This document shows, piece by piece, positions 1-4,948 of a stretch of 5,263 nucleotides of DNA. Within the stretch, counting starts at the first letter, position 1. Every line of letters begins with the position of its first letter. Origin of the DNA: Gammaproteobacteria bacterium (lineage in GTDB: Bacteria > Pseudomonadota > Gammaproteobacteria > Granulosicoccales > Granulosicoccaceae). The notes beneath the pieces are model-generated. The model had not been told where the DNA came from, did not search any database, and saw only the letters and a list, made by a program, of their open reading frames with translations. The stretch spans positions 1 to 5,263 of the forward strand of contig JAHQVR010000087.1 in NCBI GenBank assembly GCA_019634245.1. The letters are read 5' to 3'. Position numbers and translations under genes: made by a program.

Positions 1-2
1 AC

Positions 3-161
3 ACGAAGTTTCGCATTAAGATTTGACAAAGACTCGTCGAACAGGAAAACGGTGGGTTCTCCAACAATAACGCTCCCTATTGTAACCCGTTGTCGCTGGC
101 CTCCAGGGGCATTCTGATAGAGTTTTTGGCAGGGACAACCCGATTTTTTATAGGGAGACAT
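3..161 (-). pseudogene. ABC transporter ATP-binding protein fragment (MalK/UgpC-like), degenerate
   Basis: Read on the minus strand, an open frame of 53 codons from an ATG at 161-159 runs off the left edge of the window. It contains GGQRQRV (residues 21-26 region), the Walker B strand VFLFDE (38-43) and SNLNAKLR (46-53). This matches the C-loop, Walker B and D-loop order of carbohydrate-type ABC ATPases (usually LSGGQRQRVAIGRAIV, then FLFDEPLSNLDAKLR). Only about 20 residues precede the C-loop, where an intact protein would have about 130 including Walker A and the Q-loop, so the 5' part is missing. Several near-invariant positions differ: the signature reads APGGQ instead of LSGGQ, the P after the catalytic E is S, and the D-loop Asp is Asn. 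I read this as the decaying remainder of a sugar or glycerol-phosphate importer ATPase. A functional product is unlikely. The rest of the frame lies outside the window. Confidence 0.75.
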
Positions 162-222
162 TCGTTTCTTTTGGAAAGGAAACTATCAAGTATTCAACGA
201 TGAGTTGTTAAAAATGTTCGAT

Positions 223-240
223 ATTAGGGTTTTCCCTAAT
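223..240. repeat. Perfect inverted repeat upstream of the toxin gene
   Basis: ATTAGGG, a TTTT loop, then CCCTAAT: seven perfect base pairs, ending 64 nt before the toxin start codon. It could be an operator half-site pair or an RNA hairpin in the leader. It is not followed by a T run, so it is a poor terminator for toxin-direction transcription; for the minus-strand ABC relic it lies upstream, not downstream. The rest of the 162-304 spacer shows no convincing -35/-10 pair. Confidence 0.5.
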
Positions 241-304
241 TGTGCGAGACAGTGAAATGGCCCAGGATCTGTCATTGGTCTAACTCCTAGAGAGAGCTGG
301 CGAA

Positions 305-1705
305 ATGACGGGTATCAATGCAGCCCAATCATCTGCGCAAAGCTATGACAGTAGCTACTCGCACGATGACGTAGATAGTGCTGTTGACAATATCGAACAG
401 CGACTCTCACAGAGTTGGACTGACTGGGATGTCACAAAGAACGATCTCAGAGAAATCAATGACATTGTCGGTGGCTTGTCACCGGATGAGAAAAACTCCG
501 TTATCTCCGAGCTTTCTGACGACACGCTCGAAACCTGGGGAAAGGAGCTGGACGGATTTTCCGGAGGTCTGAGTGCCGACGAACGGCAGGAGCTGTATAA
601 AGATCTCGCTCAAGACATAAATGCTGAACAATTGCTGCGTGTTTCTGACGCATTTGGCGACGATCACCAGGACGGTCTCATGCGGGCTGTTCAAAGTCAC
701 GCCAGCAGTGAAACACGTGTGCAGTATGTAGAAGGCATGCAACAGAGATCGATGGATTCGATCGATGTGCCCGATGGCCTGACCGATGAGCAAAAAGCAT
801 TGTACCTCGATCTTGCACAGTTAGGCCTGGATGTAGTTGGCATTGTAGAACCCACACCTTTTGCCGACGGATCCAATGGGCTCATATCATTGTTTCGAGG
901 TGACTGGGTTGGCGCAGGTTTGTCTGCATTAGGTGTTATTCCGTACATCGGCGATCTTGCGAAAATTGGAAAGCTTGGTCGCTGGGCCAATACAGTTACA
1001 AACGTCATTGAAGCTGCTGGCAAAAGCGATAGATTTTCGGGTATCGTCAAACCCGTACTGGAAAAGATTGCCAAAGGTATCGGTGACATTCCAGATTCTG
1101 TATTCAACAAGTTGCCCAAAAGTGCTCAAGATGCCTTGAGTGCATTGCGAACAAAAATTGATGATTTCCTCTCTGGCTCGTCGTCCGGATCACCGGGTGG
1201 CAAACCACCCATTAACGGGCGCAACAATGATCCGGTAAAACTCGGTGATGATCTGCCTGTTCGCACTGAAACCCGAACAGCCCCACCGCGAGACGAACTT
1301 GATCCACAGGAGATCGAAAGATTCAGCTTTAATCATGAAACCGGCCAGACCAATATCGCAGAGGGTGTGGGTACTGCACGAGCAAACGCAGTCATAGAAG
1401 GCGATGTGCGCTTACCTGACACCAATGATCTTGGTATCGATTTCTACATAGATGATGTACCAGTAAGCTTGAAAGGCCCGCTGATTAATGGCAGTTCAGG
1501 AGCAAATATTCCAATAAATGACACTATGGTAGATGGTCTGGCCAAGTCTGTACTAAAGGATATGCGACTTAACACAGCCACCGATACCATTGTGATCGAC
1601 ACCATGAATCTAACTGCCGCCCAGCGCGCAAACCTGAAATCAACTATTGAAGCCGGCATGCAAAACCTTGACAATGCCGGTAAGACACTAATTTTTCTGG
1701 ATTGA
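305..1705 (+). CDS. Polymorphic toxin with pre-toxin segment and C-terminal effector domain
   Basis: A 466-residue protein with the modular layout of interbacterial polymorphic toxins. Residues 1-35 are Ser/Asp-rich with no signal peptide. Residues 36-150 form an acidic, helical region with repeated short phrases (GGLSPDE, GGLSADE, SHASSETRVQYVEGM) similar, from memory, to N-terminal modules of other proteobacterial toxins. Residues 165-260 form a hydrophobic Gly-rich pre-toxin segment, with LFRGDWVGAGLSALGVIPYI followed by GDLAKIGKLG, a pattern typical just before toxin domains. Residues 288-332 are a Gly/Ser/Pro/Asn linker. Residues 333-466 are the likely effector: GIDFYIDD (377-384) and VSLKGP (387-392), a pattern reminiscent of PD-(D/E)XK-type nuclease toxins such as some CdiA C-termini, then TDTIVIDTMNLTAAQRANLK (426-445). 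The residue expected to be acidic two before K390 is Ser, so the nuclease assignment is a hypothesis. The start is ATG 305 behind GAGAG (290-294). The adjacent small gene fits an immunity protein. No VgrG, PAAR, Hcp or CdiB is in the window, so the export route is unknown. Confidence 0.8.
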   Translation: MTGINAAQSSAQSYDSSYSHDDVDSAVDNIEQRLSQSWTDWDVTKNDLREINDIVGGLSPDEKNSVISELSDDTLETWGKELDGFSGGLSADERQELYKDLAQDINAEQLLRVSDAFGDDHQDGLMRAVQSHASSETRVQYVEGMQQRSMDSIDVPDGLTDEQKALYLDLAQLGLDVVGIVEPTPFADGSNGLISLFRGDWVGAGLSALGVIPYIGDLAKIGKLGRWANTVTNVIEAAGKSDRFSGIVKPVLEKIAKGIGDIPDSVFNKLPKSAQDALSALRTKIDDFLSGSSSGSPGGKPPINGRNNDPVKLGDDLPVRTETRTAPPRDELDPQEIERFSFNHETGQTNIAEGVGTARANAVIEGDVRLPDTNDLGIDFYIDDVPVSLKGPLINGSSGANIPINDTMVDGLAKSVLKDMRLNTATDTIVIDTMNLTAAQRANLKSTIEAGMQNLDNAGKTLIFLD

Positions 1706-1710
1706 CTTTC

Positions 1711-2022
1711 ATGGCGCATTCAATACTTGAATACGGGGATAATCACTTGATGATGCGAGACGCCGAGTTACTCGCTGCGTTGAACCGCATACAGGAGGAA
1801 ATCCAGTCTCAACCGGAAGAAAAACTCCAATTTCTCAAGACATTTCTTCAAAGTGATATGGTGCACATCACCGGAGGCATCGATCCGGATTTCGGCACTC
1901 ATCTAAACTCGGATGAATCCAGAGAAGCCTTTGTCAGCGTGATTCACAGAATTCGCAACAATGATAATGTGGATGAAAAAGTCCTTGAAAACCTGAACAA
2001 ATTGGAAACTCTGCTTAGCTGA
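1711..2022 (+). CDS. Putative immunity protein to the upstream toxin
   Basis: A 103-residue acidic, Leu/Glu-rich protein of a family I do not recognise. No signal peptide or membrane segment is visible, so it should act in the cytoplasm, which suits neutralising a cytoplasmic-acting toxin. The first 60 residues look like two helices (LLAALNRIQEEIQSQ, then EEKLQFLKTFLQS). A Gly/Asp loop follows (ITGGIDPDFGTH), then a helical C-terminus ending in LENLNKLETLLS. The assignment rests on position: ATG 1711 lies 5 nt after the toxin stop on the same strand, as in toxin-immunity pairs. The start is uncertain. A TTG at 1702 overlaps the toxin stop, and ATG 1750 has the better upstream purine run (GGGG at 1735-1738), which would give a 90-residue protein. 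Confidence 0.65.
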   Translation: MAHSILEYGDNHLMMRDAELLAALNRIQEEIQSQPEEKLQFLKTFLQSDMVHITGGIDPDFGTHLNSDESREAFVSVIHRIRNNDNVDEKVLENLNKLETLLS

Positions 2023-2026
2023 TCAG

Positions 2027-2188
2027 ATGATCACAATTGGTGGGCTTCGGGTGGTTCCGGCCCTGGATACACCAGTAGTCGCCTTTATAAAATCCGTCGT
2101 GGAGATTCTTGGGTATCTCGACAATGTCGATCAAATGGAGGCTATGGTCAAAAGGTTTGCGGAAAGTACGCTACCGTTAACTGCGTAG
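2027..2188 (+). CDS. Short ORF of 53 aa downstream of the immunity gene, possibly a gene fragment
   Basis: An ATG 4 nt after the immunity stop opens a 53-codon frame ending at TAG 2186-2188. The product has a coherent amphipathic-helix composition (FIKSVVEILGYLDN, then QMEAMVKRFAEST), which suggests real or recently real coding. The tight spacing would allow translational coupling, but no Shine-Dalgarno sequence is visible. The pattern GLRVVPALD...LDN...MVKRFAES loosely recalls the E-F helix region of globins. If so, the proximal His expected near the end is replaced by Thr and the rest of the domain is absent, so it would be a relic. Alternatively it is a second small partner of the toxin module. 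Neither reading can be settled from sequence alone. Confidence 0.35.
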   Translation: MITIGGLRVVPALDTPVVAFIKSVVEILGYLDNVDQMEAMVKRFAESTLPLTA

Positions 2189-2283
2189 GTATTCATCGGC
2201 CCGTTCCAGATGAAACAATCCGAGTTTAGGTTAGTAACAGCTATTGGCACGTACTGTGCGAATTTTCTTTTACTGATTAGATC

Positions 2284-2306
2284 AATTTTTTCTAAAAGAA
2301 AAAATT
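2284..2306. repeat. Perfect AT-rich palindrome with 10-bp arms
   Basis: AATTTTTTCT, loop AAA, AGAAAAAATT: ten perfect base pairs, nine of them A/T. On either strand it forms a hairpin with a run of T or A in its arm, but no GC-rich stem precedes a U tract, so it is an atypical terminator. A protein-binding site or cruciform is equally possible. Confidence 0.6.
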
Positions 2307-2328
2307 ACAGTGTCATTCTAGCTGTTAG

Positions 2329-2348
2329 TGAGCTTTCGAGAAAGCTCA
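2329..2348. repeat. Perfect palindrome with 9-bp arms
   Basis: TGAGCTTTC, GA, GAAAGCTCA: nine complementary positions around a 2-nt centre. As RNA it would be an 8-bp stem with a CGAG tetraloop; as DNA it could be a dimeric operator. It lies 22 nt after the previous palindrome and 225 nt before the sulfotransferase start. No T run follows, so intrinsic termination is unlikely. Confidence 0.6.
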
Positions 2349-2530
2349 ACACAATGTTGTTGTAAAAATTCATCAAATTGTTCTTCGCCCTGGCGACGTC
2401 GGGAGTTGCTCATTTAAAGTGCTGATCGACGATTGCTACTAAGCTTGTTGTTGATTCGCTGTAGAAGGAGCTGAAGTCTGGTAACGAGGTATGACGAAGT
2501 TCAGTAAATGCGTACTTCTTGGTGTGATGG

Positions 2531-2560
2531 TTGACTTAGAGATTGATTTAAGAGTATTAC
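2531..2560 (+). promoter_or_regulatory. Possible sigma-70 promoter for the sulfotransferase gene
   Basis: TTGACT (2531-2536, five of six consensus positions) is separated by 18 nt from TATTAC (2555-2560, four of six). Transcription would begin near 2567, leaving only a very short leader before ATG 2574 but a reasonable one before ATG 2586. Confidence 0.3.
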
Positions 2561-2573
2561 GTTTGAAGAGCAT

Positions 2574-3347
2574 ATGGGGGCGCTCATGGAGTTCATAGTT
2601 TCTTATGGTATGCCTTATTCGGGTACTACCGTTTTCGCAAAATGTTTAGCTAAAGCGATCGATGGCGGCACTTTGAATTCCAGGGCTGAAGGTGTTTGGG
2701 AGGTGCAGGAAGTCAGGCCGGATCAGGCTGAGGGTTTATTGAAGGCACGGTGGAGCCCTAAGACTGAACTACTCGATCATAGCTTGATAGATTATTGGAA
2801 AAGTATCGCAGCGGCAAGTGGTCGGAATTACATAGTCGAGAAAAGTCCACCTCTCATGTTCCATCGGGAAACGTTAAAGAGTCTGATTCCTGAGTTACGG
2901 GAATTTGTACTATTGCGTGATCCGATTCAGATTTACCTCAGCTCAAGAAAAAGGCAAATTATAGACGGCTGTCGCCTGCGCAAGAGAAGAAAACAGCTTG
3001 AATTAACTACTAGAGAGTGGACTGAGTCCTGGTGTCAGGTTTACTTGTGCCGTTTGGACTGTTTGATGCAAATTTACCTGGATGGCGTAGAGCTGATCGT
3101 CTTCGATGATTTTATTAAAGATCCAGAAACATACCTGACTGGCCTCAAAACGCTGGCTGGTATTCCTGTCGAAGGTGTTTCCAGTAAACTAGAGGTCAAA
3201 GGGAAAGAACCGGAGGATATACGCAGTAGAGACAAGAATCCTGATGAATGGTTGTCTGATTGGGAATATGAACTTATAACAAACTCGTTAAATTCAAGCG
3301 CTGCGCACAACCAGCTGTTCAATAAATCATTCGCTATTAGCGCGTAA
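2574..3347 (+). CDS. Sulfotransferase family protein
   Basis: A 257-residue cytoplasmic protein of the PAPS-dependent sulfotransferase superfamily, which transfers a sulfuryl group from 3'-phosphoadenosine-5'-phosphosulfate to an acceptor hydroxyl or amine. The 5'-phosphosulfate loop is MPYSGTT (13-19), the usual PRSGTT with Tyr for Arg. The 3'-phosphate-binding motif is RDPIQIYLS (115-123), with the R and S eight residues apart as the family requires. VEKSPP (88-93) matches the EKSP/EKTP segment common in this group. The length suits a single-domain bacterial member. The acceptor is unknown and no biosynthetic partner gene lies beside it. The start may be ATG 2574 (GAAGAG only 3 nt upstream) or ATG 2586, which gives MEFIVSYGMPYSGTT, a typical N-terminus for the family. 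The 3' end overlaps a convergent minus-strand relic by 21 nt. Confidence 0.8.
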   Translation: MGALMEFIVSYGMPYSGTTVFAKCLAKAIDGGTLNSRAEGVWEVQEVRPDQAEGLLKARWSPKTELLDHSLIDYWKSIAAASGRNYIVEKSPPLMFHRETLKSLIPELREFVLLRDPIQIYLSSRKRQIIDGCRLRKRRKQLELTTREWTESWCQVYLCRLDCLMQIYLDGVELIVFDDFIKDPETYLTGLKTLAGIPVEGVSSKLEVKGKEPEDIRSRDKNPDEWLSDWEYELITNSLNSSAAHNQLFNKSFAISA

Positions 3348-3563
3348 GTGCTGATATTTGATCAGTGCGTAGGTCGTTTGGCATACCTCGAAGATTTCAT
3401 CGGACAGTGTCACCCGTTTTATCCAGGCACTATTGTTGCCGATTCCGTCCAAAATCAGCGCTTGTATACGATAGCTACCAGGTGCTAGTGCGGCAGGCTG
3501 GCCGGAGCCGCCCTGTATCTGAGGCAGCGCCTGTGATAGTGTCTTTTTGATTGAGGATTTCCC
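3327..3563 (-). pseudogene. C-terminal relic of a probable secreted beta-sandwich protein
   Basis: On the minus strand a frame of 78 codons with no plausible start ends at TGA (3329-3327), inside the sulfotransferase 3' end. Its core, LAPGSYRIQALILDGIGNNS then AWIKRVTLSDE, looks like the last beta-strands of an Ig-like or exoprotein C-terminal domain (compare the common LPAGSYTFYALL pattern). The frame is closed upstream by TGA at 3566-3564. Beyond that stop the same frame stays open to about 3720 and still reads in style (LRLSDKLNRT, MPVFILVPVDRH, TSLIARS), as the preceding strands of such a domain would. I infer one decayed gene with an in-frame nonsense codon and its 5' part lost where the dehydrogenase gene begins. 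The composition argument is from memory of such domains, not a search. Confidence 0.4.
3348..3368. repeat. Weak hairpin after the sulfotransferase stop
   Basis: GTGCTGAT, loop ATTTG, ATCAGTGC: eight pairs, two of them G-U, beginning right after the TAA. There is no U tract, so it may slow or protect the 3' end of the transcript but is not a convincing intrinsic terminator. Confidence 0.25.
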
Positions 3564-3722
3564 TCATAAAAGTTCTGAAAGTCTGGATCTCGCAATTAAT
3601 GATGTGCGCTGTCTGTCATGTCTGTCCACTGGTACAAGGATGAACACAGGCATAGTTCTATTAAGTTTGTCACTCAGGCGCAGAAGAACTCGGTGTGTAA
3701 CAAAGCGGAATGACCCAATCAA

Positions 3723-4823
3723 ATGCATTCTGATATCGACGAAAAATTCAAAGCTCTGCATGAATTCGTAGTAGCCGCACGCGAGCGCTTGCCCGATAGC
3801 ACATGGGCCTATATCGCAGGTGGTGCCGATACGGAAACATCAATGCGCCGCAACCGGGCGGCGATTGATTCTCTAGCACTGCGACCCCGCGTTCTAAATA
3901 ATGTCAGTTCAATAGAATGTGGTGCTGAGTTGTTTGAAACAAATGCTCGATTACCGGTTTTTTTAGGTCCTGTTGGCGGTCTTGAATCAATGGATCCGGA
4001 AGGTGCGTTGGCTGTGGCAAGAGCAGCAAAATCGTTTGGTGTGCCTATGCTGCTGAGCTCAGTGTCGGAATGGTCACCGACTAAGTTGCAGGAACAAATC
4101 GGAGACGGATTATCGTTGGTCTTTCAGTTGTATGCGCGTCGTGATGCTGCAGGGATTGATGAGCTTGTCGATGAGTGCAAGCTGCTAAACCTGCCGGCGT
4201 TTTGTATTACTGTTGATTCAGCAATTTACAGTCGTCGCGATCGGGATATCGCAGGGCGATTTAGCAAACCCTGGAGAGCCAAGGGCGAAGGCAATGCAGC
4301 ATATTATCAGGCTTCACTAAACTGGCGTGATATTGAACGCATTCGAAAACAGTTTGATCGGCAATTGGCTCTAAAAGGGATTGCTACAGCGGAGGATGCC
4401 TTGCTGGCTGTCGAGCATGGTGTCGATATTATCTATGTTTCGAACCATGGTGGCCGACAGCTGGACCACGGCATGGGATCGATAGCCGCGTTGAGTGACA
4501 TAGTAAACGCTGTTAATGGACGAGCTCGCGTGATGGTAGACGGTGGTTTTTCACGGGGAACTGATATCGCAAAGGCAATAGCATTGGGTGCCGATGGCGT
4601 GGGTTTAGGTCGTTTAATGTGTTTCGCGCTAGCGGCTGCCGGTAGTGCCGGTGTGGTAAGAATGCTTGAGTTACTAGAGGAGGAATATCGAATTGCGCTT
4701 GGTTTAATTGGTGTACAAAATGGCGCTCAATTGAATCAGTCTCATGTTTCACGTGTTGATGCGTTACACCATGATAGTGCCTTGATCAGTGCGTTTCCAT
4801 TGCTCAAAGAAGCGGAGTGGTGA
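3723..4823 (+). CDS. FMN-dependent alpha-hydroxy-acid dehydrogenase/oxidase
   Basis: A 366-residue TIM-barrel flavoprotein of the glycolate oxidase, L-lactate dehydrogenase (LldD) and mandelate dehydrogenase family, oxidising a 2-hydroxy acid to a 2-oxo acid. All family landmarks are present: WAYIAGGADTE with Tyr30 (spinach glycolate oxidase Tyr24), QLYARRD with Tyr137 (Tyr129), TVDSAIYSRRDRD with Asp165 and Arg172 (Asp157, Arg164), LALKG with Lys218 (Lys230), and SNHGGRQLD with catalytic His242 and Arg245 (His254, Arg257). The FMN phosphate site is VMVDGGFSRGTDIAKAIALG followed by GVGLGR. K-H-R spacings equal those of glycolate oxidase. The length matches full-size members (about 360-400). 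No signal peptide or transmembrane segment is seen, so it is cytoplasmic or peripheral. The substrate cannot be told from sequence. The start is ATG 3723, with only a weak CGGA upstream. A GlcG-like gene follows on the same strand after 125 nt. Confidence 0.92.
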   Translation: MHSDIDEKFKALHEFVVAARERLPDSTWAYIAGGADTETSMRRNRAAIDSLALRPRVLNNVSSIECGAELFETNARLPVFLGPVGGLESMDPEGALAVARAAKSFGVPMLLSSVSEWSPTKLQEQIGDGLSLVFQLYARRDAAGIDELVDECKLLNLPAFCITVDSAIYSRRDRDIAGRFSKPWRAKGEGNAAYYQASLNWRDIERIRKQFDRQLALKGIATAEDALLAVEHGVDIIYVSNHGGRQLDHGMGSIAALSDIVNAVNGRARVMVDGGFSRGTDIAKAIALGADGVGLGRLMCFALAAAGSAGVVRMLELLEEEYRIALGLIGVQNGAQLNQSHVSRVDALHHDSALISAFPLLKEAEW

Positions 4824-4890
4824 GAATATCCTGCGATTGCTCTCGAGATGGTCCAAAAAGAATGGAATTCGCTTTGGATTCTCCGTTATA

Positions 4891-4918
4891 TTGCCATTTT
4901 TTTCTAGTATCGTAGATT
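4891..4918 (+). promoter_or_regulatory. Possible sigma-70 promoter before the GlcG-like gene
   Basis: TTGCCA (4891-4896, five of six consensus positions), a 16-nt T-rich spacer, then TAGATT (4913-4918, four of six), placed about 30 nt before the start codon. If real, the GlcG-like gene can be transcribed separately from the dehydrogenase gene. The T run at 4897-4903 has no GC-rich stem before it and is not a terminator. Confidence 0.35.
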
Positions 4919-4948
4919 TTAAATGACTCACTTACTTTCAGGATTATG

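Larger units (their letters stand above)
2189..2573. other. Long intergenic region without a convincing gene
   Basis: These 385 nt separate the toxin cassette from the sulfotransferase gene. They hold two perfect palindromes (2284-2306 and 2329-2348), a small CAACA/TGTTG inverted pair (2347-2359), a CGACGTCG palindrome near 2394-2401, and a possible promoter close to the downstream gene. Two short frames exist (plus 2210-2365, 51 aa; minus 2413-2318, 31 aa). Both lack ribosome binding sites and recognisable content. The composition is more AT-rich than the flanking genes. Confidence 0.5.

Noticed and set aside
23..28. TTGACA hexamer near the left end as a -35 element for the toxin gene.
   Set aside because: It lies inside the ABC ATPase coding relic, has no matching -10 at the right distance, and is nearly 280 nt from the toxin start.
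2210..2365. Plus-strand ORF of 51 codons in the intergenic gap.
   Set aside because: It has no ribosome binding site, its composition is unconvincing, and it runs straight through both perfect palindromes.
2318..2413. Minus-strand 31-codon ORF starting MSNSRRRQGEEQFDEF.
   Set aside because: It looks hydrophilic and protein-like but is very short, has no ribosome binding site and contains one of the palindromes; it could be a tiny gene relic but cannot be supported.
2417..3355. The 10-mer AAGTGCTGAT occurs on both sides of the sulfotransferase gene (2417-2426 and 3346-3355), as a possible insertion footprint.
   Set aside because: Ten-base exact repeats are expected several times by chance in a window this long, and there are no inverted ends or mobility genes to go with them.
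3365..3771. Plus-strand ORFs at 3365-3550 and 3547-3771 as small genes between the sulfotransferase and dehydrogenase genes.
   Set aside because: Their Arg/Ser/Cys-rich translations look like antisense shadows of the minus-strand relic, and neither has a ribosome binding site.
4861..4904. Possible intrinsic terminator after the dehydrogenase gene (T run at 4897-4903).
   Set aside because: No GC-rich stem immediately precedes the T run; only a 4-bp GAAT/ATTC pairing can be found.
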